Source: Streptococcus gallinaceus (GTDB lineage: Bacteria; Bacillota; Bacilli; Lactobacillales; Streptococcaceae). From it: a stretch of 64,000 nt of DNA. A program made the position numbers and the translations under genes. Positions within the stretch are counted from its first letter, which is position 1. Each line of letters begins with the position of its first letter. The notes beneath the pieces were generated by a model. That model saw nothing but the letters and a program-made list of their open reading frames with translations, did no database searches and was not told the origin of the DNA. Shown here in pieces: positions 17,614-26,751 of the stretch. The DNA lies in the NCBI RefSeq assembly GCF_024170225.1, contig NZ_JALJXU010000001.1, positions 62,001 to 126,000 of the forward strand, written 5' to 3'.

Positions 17614-18225
17614 ATGGGGTGGAAAAATAATAATCCCTTGTCATTGAAGTTTAATACTGCAGCCTTGGTGCTGATTCCGGCAGGAGTTGGTATCAATTAT
17701 ATCGGAAAATTGATTGCGGGGGTTCTCAAGTTACCACTGTGGCTGGATTCGATTGGGACCTGTTTATCCGCTTGTTTGGCAGGACCGATTGTAGGGGCTA
17801 TCGTGGGGATTATGAACAACTTGATTTATGGCTTAACGGTGGATCCCATTTCTACAGTTTATGCCCTCACCAATGCAGCTTTAGGTATTGCAGTTGGTTT
17901 GTTGGCTTATTATGGTAGTATGAAGAATATCAGAGGAGCCTTGTTTACGGGGATTGTCGCTGGATTTGCAGCGGTCTTGGTATCTACGCCGTTAAATATG
18001 ATTTTTTGGGGTGGTACTACAGGAAATCTATGGGGAGACTTAGTCTATGCCGGTCTCTTGTCTCAAAAATTCCCAGTCTGGTTTGCCTCATTTATGGATG
18101 AAGTAGTGGTAGATATTCCGGATAAAATTGTCGTATTATTACTTGTGCTCAGCTTGTATAAGAGCTTGCCAAAGAGCTTGCTATCACTTTATCAAAGTAA
18201 TAGTGCGATTAAGAGTATAGATTAA
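17614..18225 (+). CDS. ECF transporter substrate-binding S component
   Basis: 203 residues with five or six hydrophobic helices. The region KLPLWLDSIGTCLSACLAGPIVGAIVG resembles the substrate-binding fold of ECF S subunits. Context, immediately after a nucleoside phosphorylase and before its own T and two A genes, suggests it binds a (pyrimidine) nucleoside. Substrate identity is an inference. Unlike bioY in this window, it has a dedicated energising module. Confidence 0.8.
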   Translation: MGWKNNNPLSLKFNTAALVLIPAGVGINYIGKLIAGVLKLPLWLDSIGTCLSACLAGPIVGAIVGIMNNLIYGLTVDPISTVYALTNAALGIAVGLLAYYGSMKNIRGALFTGIVAGFAAVLVSTPLNMIFWGGTTGNLWGDLVYAGLLSQKFPVWFASFMDEVVVDIPDKIVVLLLVLSLYKSLPKSLLSLYQSNSAIKSID

Positions 18226-18235
18226 GGAGGTCTCC

Positions 18236-19000
18236 ATGAAAACGATGAGTTTATATGAGGATAAGCAGTCATTTTTGAATAGCTTGTCTCCACTAACCAA
18301 GATGTGGTATGTGATTGCGATGATTCTGATACCAATTATTGCAGGTGATTTGTGGGTATTTGGTCTTACGATTCTGGTCAGTGTTCTATTGCTAGGGCAT
18401 TCTAAAGTGTTGAAGCAGACCTTGCCAATCCTGAGTGTATCTGGCTTTGTCATTTTGACAGTAGGCATTATCCAAGGCTTGTTTAGAAGTGGAAATGTTA
18501 CGCCTGTTTTTCAACTAGGTCCAGTCATTTTTTATAAGGAAGGCTTGCTGTTTGCGGCAGAAATTGCCTTGAATGTCTGCAATATTATCTTGGCTTTCAG
18601 TGTTCTGATTTTAACGACAAAGTCGTCAGACATGATTGAAGAGCTGGTGAGAAAAGGTTTTTCACCTCGCATGGGCTATGTCTTTGTTTCCTTGTTCCAA
18701 TTGATTCCGCAGATGACCAGCCGGATGGCAACCATCACGGATGCACAAAGAAGTCGTGGGATGGAAACGGAAGGTTCCATGTTGGTGCGGATAAAGGCCT
18801 TCTTGCCATTGGTGTCTCCAGTGATTATGAGTTCCTTTATTGATACCAAGGAACGGGCCATCGCCTTAGAGGTTCGAGGATTTAATTCTAAATCGAAAAA
18901 AACATTTATCAATCCACCCATTCGGTCACGATTTGACCGATTGATTCAAATTTGTTGCTTGATTGGGCTAGTCGCAGCAATTGTTTGGAGGGTTCTATAA
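18236..19000 (+). CDS. ECF transporter T component (CbiQ/EcfT family)
   Basis: 254 residues with about five membrane helices. Near residue 180 it carries the AQRSRGM motif, one of the two Ala-Arg-Gly coupling motifs of EcfT proteins; the second is ALEVRGF near 208. These helices contact the ATPase grooves. It lies 10 bases after the S component. Its stop codon's last base is the A of the next ATG. Confidence 0.88.
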   Translation: MKTMSLYEDKQSFLNSLSPLTKMWYVIAMILIPIIAGDLWVFGLTILVSVLLLGHSKVLKQTLPILSVSGFVILTVGIIQGLFRSGNVTPVFQLGPVIFYKEGLLFAAEIALNVCNIILAFSVLILTTKSSDMIEELVRKGFSPRMGYVFVSLFQLIPQMTSRMATITDAQRSRGMETEGSMLVRIKAFLPLVSPVIMSSFIDTKERAIALEVRGFNSKSKKTFINPPIRSRFDRLIQICCLIGLVAAIVWRVL

Positions 19001-19863
19001 TGGCGCATATTAAAATTGAAAATCTAAAATACCAATACCCCTATGCCGAAAAGTTGGCCTTGGATAGCATTACCTGCGAGATTCAGCCAGGTGAGTTTAT
19101 TGGTGTCATTGGCCGAAACGGTGCTGGAAAATCTACCTTCTGTCAGGCCTTGACAGGGCTGGTTTCGAATTTTTACCGCGGTTCTTATGGAGGTAAGGTT
19201 TGTATTGACCAAGCTGAAGTGAAAATGGTCGAGGTCGATGATTTGTGTCAAAAAATCGGCAGTGTATTCCAAAATCCCTTTAACCAAATTACCGGCTCAA
19301 AAGCGACCGTCTATGAAGAGATTGCCTTTGGTTTGGAAAATTTCGGCGTGCCAAAAGAAGAAATGGAGGCACGAATCGAGGAAAGCCTACGCTTGCTAGA
19401 CATTGAAGAGTACCGCGACCGAGCTCCCTTTGATTTGTCAGGTGGGCAAATGCAGCGGATGGCCATCGCCAGTATTATGGCTATGAAACCGGAGGTCATT
19501 ATTTTGGATGAGCCAACGTCGCAGTTGGACCCCCAAGGTAGCGAGGCCGTTTTCAAAGCCATTCAGTCTTTGAGTAAGCAAGGCATTACCGTAATCATGG
19601 TAGAGCACAAGATTGAAAAAATTGCAGCCTATAGTGACCGAGTGATGCTACTCGATCAGGGGAAATTGATTGCTATGGATACACCTCAGGCGGTCTTTTC
19701 TCGACCAGATTTGGAAGAATATGGAGTTGTGCCACCGACTTTCACCAGAATCTGCAAGCAACTTGGTTTGCAACTGCCAGGTAGTTCCTATTATCCTGTA
19801 ACACTAGAAGAAGCGCGTCAGCTGTTGGCCAAGAATGGAGGTGAAGCACATGAATCAAATTAG
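19000..19863 (+). CDS. ECF transporter ATPase A1
   Basis: 287 residues from ATG 19000, preceded by GGAGGG; the longer start at 18952 lies inside the T gene and lacks a ribosome site. The ABC ATPase motifs are complete: Walker A GRNGAGKST near residue 40, signature LSGGQMQRM near 147, Walker B IILDEPTSQLDP near 165. It overlaps the second ATPase gene by 14 bases. Confidence 0.9.
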   Translation: MAHIKIENLKYQYPYAEKLALDSITCEIQPGEFIGVIGRNGAGKSTFCQALTGLVSNFYRGSYGGKVCIDQAEVKMVEVDDLCQKIGSVFQNPFNQITGSKATVYEEIAFGLENFGVPKEEMEARIEESLRLLDIEEYRDRAPFDLSGGQMQRMAIASIMAMKPEVIILDEPTSQLDPQGSEAVFKAIQSLSKQGITVIMVEHKIEKIAAYSDRVMLLDQGKLIAMDTPQAVFSRPDLEEYGVVPPTFTRICKQLGLQLPGSSYYPVTLEEARQLLAKNGGEAHESN

Positions 19864-20647
19864 CGTTAGTAACTTGGAATTTGCCTATCAGCCAGAGAAA
19901 AAAATCTTGAATGGACTGAATATCACTCTAGATGAGCGGTCAACTGCTATCATCGGTCAAAATGGTGCTGGAAAGACTACTTTTGTTAAGCTTTTAAAAG
20001 GTCTCAGTCGTCCAACGGCTGGAAAAATAATGTTGAATGGTCAAGATTTGAGTGAACAATCCGTAGCCAAAATCGCTAAAAGTATTGGGCTCATTTTTCA
20101 AAATCCAGATGACCAAATCTTCAAACATACAGTATTGGATGAAATTATGTTTGGACCGCTGCAAATGGGATTGAGCCATGCCCAAGCAGAAAAGGCTGCT
20201 AGGGCTGCCATGTCTTTGCTTGGTTTAGACGGACTAGACAAGGTCAACCCTTATGACTTGGGCTTGTCGGATCGAAAAATGGTGTCGATTGCAGCCATTA
20301 TTGCTATGGATACGCAGGTCGTGATTTTCGATGAACCAACGATTGCGCAAGATGATGCAGGAAAACAATTGATTCAGTCAGTGATTCACTTGTTGAGAGA
20401 GCAGGGAAAAATTGTCATTTCCATCTTGCACGACATGGATTTCGTAGCGGAAACATTTGAACGAGCCCTTGTCTTTGCGCAGGGCGATGTCTTGTTGGAT
20501 GGAAGCGTGCGCGAGGTTTTCTCACAAAAGGATATTCTTGAAAAAGCCTATCTTTCTCAGCCAACTACGACACAATTATGCCAAGCCTTGGGCTATGACG
20601 AAGTTTTCCTCACTCCTGAAGAATTCATCGCCTACAAGCAAGAATAA
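19850..20647 (+). CDS. ECF transporter ATPase A2 with unusual signature
   Basis: 265 residues from ATG 19850, eight bases after GGAGGT. Walker A GQNGAGKTT is near residue 38 and Walker B VVIFDEPTIAQDD near 160. The ABC signature, normally LSGGQ, reads LGLSDRKM (near residue 138), a marked deviation, while the partner A1 has a perfect signature. The pair may therefore be asymmetric, with one degenerate ATP site. It is the last gene of the operon. Confidence 0.88.
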   Translation: MNQISVSNLEFAYQPEKKILNGLNITLDERSTAIIGQNGAGKTTFVKLLKGLSRPTAGKIMLNGQDLSEQSVAKIAKSIGLIFQNPDDQIFKHTVLDEIMFGPLQMGLSHAQAEKAARAAMSLLGLDGLDKVNPYDLGLSDRKMVSIAAIIAMDTQVVIFDEPTIAQDDAGKQLIQSVIHLLREQGKIVISILHDMDFVAETFERALVFAQGDVLLDGSVREVFSQKDILEKAYLSQPTTTQLCQALGYDEVFLTPEEFIAYKQE

Positions 20648-20721
20648 TGGTATGTTGAACAGTGAAAAGGCAAGTCTGCCCTTTTAGTGTGCGAAATAGA
20701 GAGATTAGTTGCTCAAATTGC

Positions 20722-20749
20722 TTGAAAAAATTGTGGATTGTGCTACAAT
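20722..20749 (+). promoter_or_regulatory. Promoter of thrS leader
   Basis: TTGAAA (20722-20727), 16-base spacer, TACAAT (20744-20749), immediately ahead of the T-box leader. Confidence 0.75.
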
Positions 20750-20756
20750 GAAATGC

Positions 20757-20960
20757 AGAGACATGTCTAGCCTTGTCGAATGGTCGAGAGAGTGCCCGTT
20801 GCTGGGAGTGGCACCCATTCATGGACGGATACTACTCGGTATGATTTTATGCAAACATAAAAGGGTGGTCACCTTAGAACCAATAGAGGCACGGATTTTT
20901 TCGTGTAAACTAAGGTGGAACCACGCAGTCTGCGTCCTTTTTGAGGACGTGGACTTTTTG
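20757..20960 (+). ncRNA. T-box riboswitch upstream of thrS
   Basis: The conserved T-box AAGGTGGAACCACG is at 20912-20925. It overlaps a competing terminator (GCGTCC with GGACGT, followed by GGACTTTTTG). Upstream, 20757-20880 can form the long stem I. Uncharged tRNA-Thr is expected to stabilise the antiterminator. A Thr codon (ACT at about 20833 or ACC further on) could be the specifier, but I cannot fix it by eye. This occupies the 412-bp gap before thrS. Confidence 0.93.
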
Positions 20961-21059
20961 ATTATCTTGTATAGCATTCGAGGAGTATCTTCGTGAGAAG
21001 GGCAATGAAGGATGTGTATATAGATCACCAACATGGATACAAAAGTAAAGGAGAACACT

Positions 21060-23003
21060 ATGATTAACATTACGTTTCCAGATGGCGCAGTGCGCGAGTT
21101 TGAGTCTGGTGTAACAACTTTTGAGATTGCGCAGAGCATTTCAAATTCTTTGTCTAAAAAAGCTTTGGCTGGTAAATTCAATGGTCAGTTGATTGACACG
21201 ACACGTGCTATCACTGAAGACGGTAGCATTGAGATTGTGACCCCTGACCACGAGGATGCTTTCGACGTCCTTCGTCACTCAGCTGCTCATCTTTTTGCCC
21301 AAGCCGCAAAACGCCTCTTCCCAAATCTTCACTTGGGTGTCGGTCCTGCCATTCAAGACGGTTTCTACTACGATACAGACAATGCTGAAGGCCAAATTTC
21401 AAACGAAGACCTTTCTCGTATTGAAGAAGAAATGAAGAAAATCGTTAAAGAAAACCACCCATGTATCCGCGAAGAAGTGAGCAAAGAAGAAGCTCTTGCA
21501 ATCTTCAAAGATGACCCATACAAGGTGGAATTGATTTCTGAGCATGCGGATGACGCAGCTGGTTTGACTATCTACCGTCAAGGCGAGTTTGTGGACCTTT
21601 GTCGTGGCCCTCACGTGCCATCAACTGGTCGCATCCAAGTTTTCCATTTACTCAATGTGGCAGGTGCTTACTGGCGTGGTAATAGCGACAACAACATGAT
21701 GCAACGTGTTTACGGGACAGCTTGGTTTGATAAAAAAGACCTCAAAGCCTACCTTCAAATGCGTGAAGAAGCTAAAGAGCGTGACCACCGTAAACTCGGT
21801 AAAGAGCTTGACCTTTTCATGATTTCACAAGAAGTTGGACAAGGTTTGCCATTCTGGTTGCCAAATGGTGCGACTATCCGTCGTACCCTTGAACGCTACA
21901 TCACTGATAAAGAATTGGCGTCAGGTTACCAACACGTTTACACACCACCAATGGCTTCTGTCGAGCTTTACAAGACATCAGGACACTGGGACCACTATCA
22001 AGAAGACATGTTCCCAACAATGGATATGGGAGACGGAGAAGAATTTGTCCTTCGTCCAATGAACTGCCCACACCACATTCAAGTCTACAAACACCATGTT
22101 CACTCCTATCGTGAATTGCCAATCCGTATCGCTGAAATCGGTATGATGCACCGCTATGAAAAATCAGGTGCCTTGACTGGTTTGCAACGTGTGCGTGAAA
22201 TGTCTCTTAACGACGGTCACCTCTTTGTCACACCAGAGCAAATCAAGGATGAATTTCAAAAAGCCTTGCAGTTGATTATTGATGTTTACCATGATTTCAA
22301 TTTGAATGATTATCGCTTCCGTCTGTCATACCGCGATCCTGAAGACAAGGAAAAATACTATGACAACGACGAGATGTGGGAAAATGCCCAAAGCATGTTA
22401 AAAGCTGCTCTTGATGAAATGGGTGCTGAATACTACGAAGCTGAAGGCGAAGCAGCCTTTTACGGACCAAAACTCGATATCCAAGTGAAAACTGCGCTTG
22501 GTAACGAAGAAACTCTCTCAACTATCCAGCTTGACTTCCTCTTACCAGAACGCTTTAACCTCTCTTACATCGGTGCAGATGGCGAAGAACACCGTCCAGT
22601 CATGATTCACCGTGGGGTTATCTCAACCATGGAACGCTTCACAGCTATCTTGATTGAGACCTATAAAGGTGCCTTCCCAACTTGGCTTGCGCCAACACAA
22701 GTCACTCTTATCCCCGTTTCAAATGAGATGCACACAGACTACGCTTGGGAAGTGGCAAAAGAGCTCCGTGATCGTGGTGTCCGTGCGGAAGTGGATGAGC
22801 GCAATGAAAAAATGCAGTACAAAATTCGTGCCAGCCAAACTCAAAAAGTCCCATACCAGCTCATCGTTGGCGACAAGGAAATGGCAGACAAATCCGTCAA
22901 CGTTCGCAGATATGGCTCAAAAGAAACCCATACTGAAACCGTGGCAGACTTTGTCAACACCATTCTCGCTGACATCGACCGCAAATCACGTCCACAAGAC
23001 TAA
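21060..23003 (+). CDS. thrS: Threonyl-tRNA synthetase
   Basis: 647 residues from MINITFPDG; the ATG at 21060 has AAAGGAG upstream, so the in-frame start at 21033 is rejected. Domains: TGS (1-60), the editing domain with HSAAH (HxxxH) near residue 73, class II catalytic core with motif 2 and the zinc-binding MNCPHH near residue 335, and the anticodon-binding domain at the end. It charges tRNA-Thr and is controlled by the T-box leader. Confidence 0.97.
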   Translation: MINITFPDGAVREFESGVTTFEIAQSISNSLSKKALAGKFNGQLIDTTRAITEDGSIEIVTPDHEDAFDVLRHSAAHLFAQAAKRLFPNLHLGVGPAIQDGFYYDTDNAEGQISNEDLSRIEEEMKKIVKENHPCIREEVSKEEALAIFKDDPYKVELISEHADDAAGLTIYRQGEFVDLCRGPHVPSTGRIQVFHLLNVAGAYWRGNSDNNMMQRVYGTAWFDKKDLKAYLQMREEAKERDHRKLGKELDLFMISQEVGQGLPFWLPNGATIRRTLERYITDKELASGYQHVYTPPMASVELYKTSGHWDHYQEDMFPTMDMGDGEEFVLRPMNCPHHIQVYKHHVHSYRELPIRIAEIGMMHRYEKSGALTGLQRVREMSLNDGHLFVTPEQIKDEFQKALQLIIDVYHDFNLNDYRFRLSYRDPEDKEKYYDNDEMWENAQSMLKAALDEMGAEYYEAEGEAAFYGPKLDIQVKTALGNEETLSTIQLDFLLPERFNLSYIGADGEEHRPVMIHRGVISTMERFTAILIETYKGAFPTWLAPTQVTLIPVSNEMHTDYAWEVAKELRDRGVRAEVDERNEKMQYKIRASQTQKVPYQLIVGDKEMADKSVNVRRYGSKETHTETVADFVNTILADIDRKSRPQD

Positions 23004-23011
23004 TAGACATG

Positions 23012-23037
23012 AAAGAAGCTTGAAAGCTTCTTTTTTT
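23012..23037 (+). terminator. Terminator after thrS
   Basis: AAAGAAGCTT and AAGCTTCTTT form a stem with a two-base loop, followed by T-run. Confidence 0.85.
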
Positions 23038-23143
23038 GTTTCGGAAAAGATGACAAATGTCATATCATGTCATGACAAAAAGGGCTAATCAGATTAATGA
23101 GATTACTGTAAACTAAAGACAAAAGTTGAGAGAAGGAATTAAT

Positions 23144-23323
23144 ATGAAAAAAAGCTTAGTTTATGGTTTAGTGATGATCGTGCTGGGTGTTGGACTTGAG
23201 CATTGTACTCATTTTTTCACAAATGGTGGTGCGACTATCTTTTATGGGATGATTGGGATGCTTTATGGTTTGATTTACGGATTGCACCCTATATTAAAAG
23301 CATTATGTAGTGAGGAAAAATAA
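23144..23323 (+). CDS. Small membrane protein of an ABC/two-component operon
   Basis: 59 residues from ATG 23144, preceded by AGAAGGAAT; the TTG at 23126 is less likely. Two hydrophobic helices (about 5-25 and 31-52) are separated by a short loop containing HCTHFFTNGG. It starts the operon and ends one base before the ABC ATPase ATG. Function unknown; it may be a sensor or accessory part of the transporter. Confidence 0.65.
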   Translation: MKKSLVYGLVMIVLGVGLEHCTHFFTNGGATIFYGMIGMLYGLIYGLHPILKALCSEEK

Positions 23324-23324
23324 G

Positions 23325-24233
23325 ATGAAGAAACCGATTATTTCAGTTGTTCATTTGAGCAAAACAATTAAAAATAAATCTATATTATCAGATATTTCAG
23401 TGGATATTTACAAAGGCGATTGTGTAGCCTTGATAGGCCCAAATGGAGCTGGAAAGACAACCTTTATGAATTGTCTCTTGGGTCGCTATCATGTGAGTTC
23501 AGGTCAAGTTAGTATAGAAGACCTCTCTCCTAGTCATCGCCGTTTACAAGGGGAAATTGCTCTGTTAAAGCAGGAGAATTGCCTTCCAAATAATCTTAAA
23601 GTAAAGGAATTATTAGAGTTTTTCAAAGAGATCGCCCACAATCCTTTATCAGATGAGGAGATTGATACTTACTTAGGATTTAGTGAGGCGCAAAAGCAAC
23701 AGCTAGCAGAGCAGCTGTCTGGCGGTCAGAAGCGTCTGTTATCCTTTGTGATTTGTTTGATAGGCTGTCCAGATATTTTGTTCTTGGATGAGCCAACGGC
23801 AGGCATGGACACCTCGACGCGTAAGCATTTTTGGAAAATCATTTCCCAATTAAAAGAAAAAAGTGTGACGATTATCTATTCTAGTCATTATATTGAAGAA
23901 GTAGAGCACACAGCAGATCGTATTTTGGTGTTGCACCAAGGACAGTTGTTACGGGATACAACTTCTTTTGCTATGAGAAATGAGGAACAGGAAAAACAAG
24001 TCACCTTATCAAGTGAGTGGTTAAGCCATGTCGAGACTTTAGAGGATGTCTATGATGTCCTTTTAAAAGGAGAGATAGTACAGTTTAAAACTAAAGAAAT
24101 TGACAAGGTTTGGCAGCTATTGCAAGCAGCTGGTTGCCGTATATCAGATATAGAAGTTCAAAACAAGACCTTACTTGATAGTCTTTTTGATAGTACAAAG
24201 GAGGATAATAATGCTAGCTTTACTAAAAATTGA
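23325..24233 (+). CDS. ABC transporter ATP-binding protein (YvfR-like)
   Basis: 302 residues from ATG 23325. Walker A GPNGAGKTT is near residue 40, signature LSGGQKRLLS near 136, Walker B DILFLDEPTAGMD near 156. A C-terminal extension of about 90 residues follows the ATPase core, as in drug or peptide exporters. It overlaps the permease gene by 23 bases. Gene order ATPase, permease, kinase, regulator is that of B. subtilis yvfRSTU. Confidence 0.88.
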   Translation: MKKPIISVVHLSKTIKNKSILSDISVDIYKGDCVALIGPNGAGKTTFMNCLLGRYHVSSGQVSIEDLSPSHRRLQGEIALLKQENCLPNNLKVKELLEFFKEIAHNPLSDEEIDTYLGFSEAQKQQLAEQLSGGQKRLLSFVICLIGCPDILFLDEPTAGMDTSTRKHFWKIISQLKEKSVTIIYSSHYIEEVEHTADRILVLHQGQLLRDTTSFAMRNEEQEKQVTLSSEWLSHVETLEDVYDVLLKGEIVQFKTKEIDKVWQLLQAAGCRISDIEVQNKTLLDSLFDSTKEDNNASFTKN

Positions 24234-24942
24234 ATGGATTAAAACTTGGAGAGAGTGGCCAACTTTTATCATGGCTATCGGAATGCCCGTTGGTTTTTTC
24301 TTATTCTACTCAGGAATGACCATGTTTTCTGATCCCGTCCAGCAAAAGGCGTTTATCCAATCCTATATGTTGACCATGACTGCCTTTTCCATGTCTAGTT
24401 TTGGCTTTTTCTCCTTCCCTTTCATGCTAGTGGAAGATAGAACCAATCACTGGTTAGCTTATTTAGAGCATTCTCCTATAGCTATATGGCAATATTATGC
24501 TTCTAAGGTCTGTCGCGTCTTGTTGTATTTTGCATGCTCCATTATGGTAACATTCCTATTTGGTGCTCTTTTCCGAGGTGTTCATCTGTCACTTGAGCGT
24601 TGGTTAGGGTCTATTGCCCTACTCTTAGTATCTAGCTTGATTTTCTTGGCTTTTGGTCTTCTCATTTCACAAATCAAATCTCAGCAAGTTATGTCTATCG
24701 TGGCTAATATTGCTTTTCTAGGCTTAGCTATTATTGGTGGGTCATGGATGCCGATAGAGACATTTCCTGGTTGGCTTCAGTCTATTTCAAAATGGACGCC
24801 ACTTTATCATGTCAATCAATTCGTTGTTCAGTTTGCACAAAATGGTAGCTTTCTATGGAAATCCTTCGCGAGTGTTATAGCCTATGCTATAATAATAGCA
24901 GGACTTGCCTTGTGGATAAAAGGCAAAACGGAGGTTAAGTGA
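24211..24942 (+). CDS. ABC-2 type permease (YvfS-like)
   Basis: 243 residues from ATG 24211 with GGAGG seven bases upstream; the earlier in-frame start at 24175 is inside the ATPase gene. Six hydrophobic segments. The motif MPIETFPGWLQSISKWTPLY near residue 185 is typical of ABC-2 export permeases. Its stop overlaps the kinase start by one base. Substrate unknown; a role in bacteriocin or drug defence would fit but is not shown. Confidence 0.85.
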   Translation: MLALLKIEWIKTWREWPTFIMAIGMPVGFFLFYSGMTMFSDPVQQKAFIQSYMLTMTAFSMSSFGFFSFPFMLVEDRTNHWLAYLEHSPIAIWQYYASKVCRVLLYFACSIMVTFLFGALFRGVHLSLERWLGSIALLLVSSLIFLAFGLLISQIKSQQVMSIVANIAFLGLAIIGGSWMPIETFPGWLQSISKWTPLYHVNQFVVQFAQNGSFLWKSFASVIAYAIIIAGLALWIKGKTEVK

Positions 24943-26036
24943 TGTTTCGTTCCTTTCAAAAAATGGATCCACTTTATTATGCAGGCTTGATTTTCATGAT
25001 TTTTCCTTTGGGTGGTATTGTTTGGTTTGGTTACCCTACTTGGACGCTTATTCCATCTTTGCTCTTTGCTACAGCCTATTTAGCTATTATTCATATCAAG
25101 AATAACTATCCAAAAACGATTGCCTGTCTTTGGACTTACTTATTAGCTTATATCGTCTATATGTCTTGCTTCATTGAAGGCTCCATGATGTGGTTTTTCT
25201 TCTATATGATAAACCTTTTGGTGTGGCGATTTGGAGATGGGTTAAAGAGCTATCGCTTTATCTCATTTTTGCTTGCCCTTACTATTGTCGCTATTACTGG
25301 GATAATCTGGGCTAGCGATCCAGGATCGCGTATTCTGGTCATCATCATCCCCATCTTTCTTTTAGTCATGTTTTATACCCAATATAAAAGTCAACTAGAA
25401 GAAGAGCTGAGGCGGGATATTTACCGGAAAAATGAGACCATCAATCTGCTTGCTGCCGAAAATGAGCGCAATCGTATCGGGCGTGATCTTCATGATACTT
25501 TGGGACATACCTTTGCCATGATGACCTTAAAGACTGAGCTTGCCCTGAAACAATTGGACAAGGAAGACTATGGGGCTGTCCGCAATGAATTACAAGACCT
25601 CAATCAGATCAGTCATGAATCGATGAAAGAGGTTCGTCAGTTGATCCATCATCTCAAGTATCGGACCTTAGCAGAAGAATTGGCTACAATTAAGGAAATG
25701 TTTGATCTGTCAGATATTGATCTATCTGTAGAGAATCAACTTCAAGAAAATCACTTATCTCCGGTTCTTTCCTCGAGTATTACCATGATTTTACGGGAGT
25801 TGACGACCAATATTATCAAGCATGCAGCAGCAAAAACCTGTCATATTCGCTTGAGTCAGTCTGATAAGATTCGAATTGAAGTAGAAGATGATGGTCGTGG
25901 CTTTGCCAACATAACGGGAGAAGAATTGCAGTCTATCAAGGAAAGACTGCATCTGGTTAAGGGAGAGGTGAGTGTGCTATCAACTGCTCATCCAACGATT
26001 GTTTGCGTGACCATAGAAGAAGGAGGTCAGTTATGA
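24942..26036 (+). CDS. Sensor histidine kinase, DesK/NarL-partner type
   Basis: 364 residues. The first 150 contain about five membrane helices with almost no extracellular domain, suggesting it senses within the membrane or through the adjacent transporter. The HisKA_3 phosphorylation site is RDLHDTLGH near residue 182, and the ATP-binding domain has [10 protein letters not shown] and DDGRGF. ATG at 24942 overlaps the permease stop; GTG at 24939 is an alternative. It pairs with the following regulator, overlapping it by four bases. Confidence 0.9.
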   Translation: MFRSFQKMDPLYYAGLIFMIFPLGGIVWFGYPTWTLIPSLLFATAYLAIIHIKNNYPKTIACLWTYLLAYIVYMSCFIEGSMMWFFFYMINLLVWRFGDGLKSYRFISFLLALTIVAITGIIWASDPGSRILVIIIPIFLLVMFYTQYKSQLEEELRRDIYRKNETINLLAAENERNRIGRDLHDTLGHTFAMMTLKTELALKQLDKEDYGAVRNELQDLNQISHESMKEVRQLIHHLKYRTLAEELATIKEMFDLSDIDLSVENQLQENHLSPVLSSSITMILRELTTNIIKHAAAKTCHIRLSQSDKIRIEVEDDGRGFANITGEELQSIKERLHLVKGEVSVLSTAHPTIVCVTIEEGGQL

Positions 26037-26629
26037 GACTTTTGGTTGCAGAGGATCAATCCATGCTTCGTGATGCCATGTGTCAGCTGTTGTTGATGGA
26101 AGAGGATGTGGACACGATTGTTCAAGCCTCAACTGGGTTAGAAGCCATTTCTTTATTGCAAACACATGAGATTGATGTAGCTATTTTAGACATTGAAATG
26201 CCTCAAAAAACAGGTTTAGATGTTCTTGAGTGGATAAAAACTAACACGTCCATTAAAGTGATTATAGTGACCACATTTAAGCGTGTTGGTTATTTTGAAC
26301 AGGCGCTAAAAGCTGGTGTAGATGCTTATGTCCTTAAAGATCGCTCAATTGCTGAGTTGATGACAACGATTCACACCGTGTTGGCCGGTAAAAAAGAATA
26401 TTCGCCAGAATTGATGGAGACAATTATCGGACAGGATAATCCTTTAAGTACACAAGAAACAAAAATCTTACAACTGATTGCACAAGGAAAATCAAGTAAG
26501 AGCATTGCAGATACTCTTTTTCTGTCAAACGGGACGGTTCGCAATTACACCTCTTCTATTTTTAATAAATTAGGGGTAACGAATCGTGTGGAAGCAGTTG
26601 CTAAAGTGCAGGAAAGGGGTTGGTTATAA
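26033..26629 (+). CDS. Response regulator, NarL/LuxR family
   Basis: 198 residues. The receiver domain has the phospho-acceptor Asp in AILDIEMP near residue 53 and Lys in VLKDRS. The C-terminal LuxR-type helix-turn-helix reads [19 protein letters not shown] onwards (about 135-195). Start at ATG 26033 after GGAGGT, overlapping the kinase stop. It likely controls the promoter of this ABC operon. A terminator follows three bases after the stop. Confidence 0.92.
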   Translation: MRLLVAEDQSMLRDAMCQLLLMEEDVDTIVQASTGLEAISLLQTHEIDVAILDIEMPQKTGLDVLEWIKTNTSIKVIIVTTFKRVGYFEQALKAGVDAYVLKDRSIAELMTTIHTVLAGKKEYSPELMETIIGQDNPLSTQETKILQLIAQGKSSKSIADTLFLSNGTVRNYTSSIFNKLGVTNRVEAVAKVQERGWL

Positions 26630-26631
26630 AT

Positions 26632-26656
26632 AAAAGAAGCTTTCGGGCTTCTTTTT
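26632..26656 (+). terminator. Terminator after two-component operon
   Basis: AAAAGAAGC (26632-26640) with GCTTCTTTTT (26647-26656). Confidence 0.82.
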
Positions 26657-26667
26657 CTAATTTCTTA

Positions 26668-26705
26668 AGAAAACGTTTGCATATAGACTGCTAACTTGTT
26701 ATAAT
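26668..26705 (+). promoter_or_regulatory. Promoter with overlapping cre-like site
   Basis: TTGCAT (26677-26682), a 17-base spacer and extended -10 TGTTATAAT (TATAAT at 26700-26705). The sequence AGAAAACGTTTGCA (26668-26681) matches 12 of 14 cre positions and overlaps the -35, so CcpA repression of the downstream ABC operon is plausible. Confidence 0.65.
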
Positions 26706-26751
26706 GAGATTCATTAAGACTTGATCATGGGAGATAGGGAGGGCGATTCGT

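Noticed and set aside
20709..20996. 95-codon ORF in the thrS leader
   Set aside because: It spans the T-box riboswitch and its terminator; the frame is incidental.
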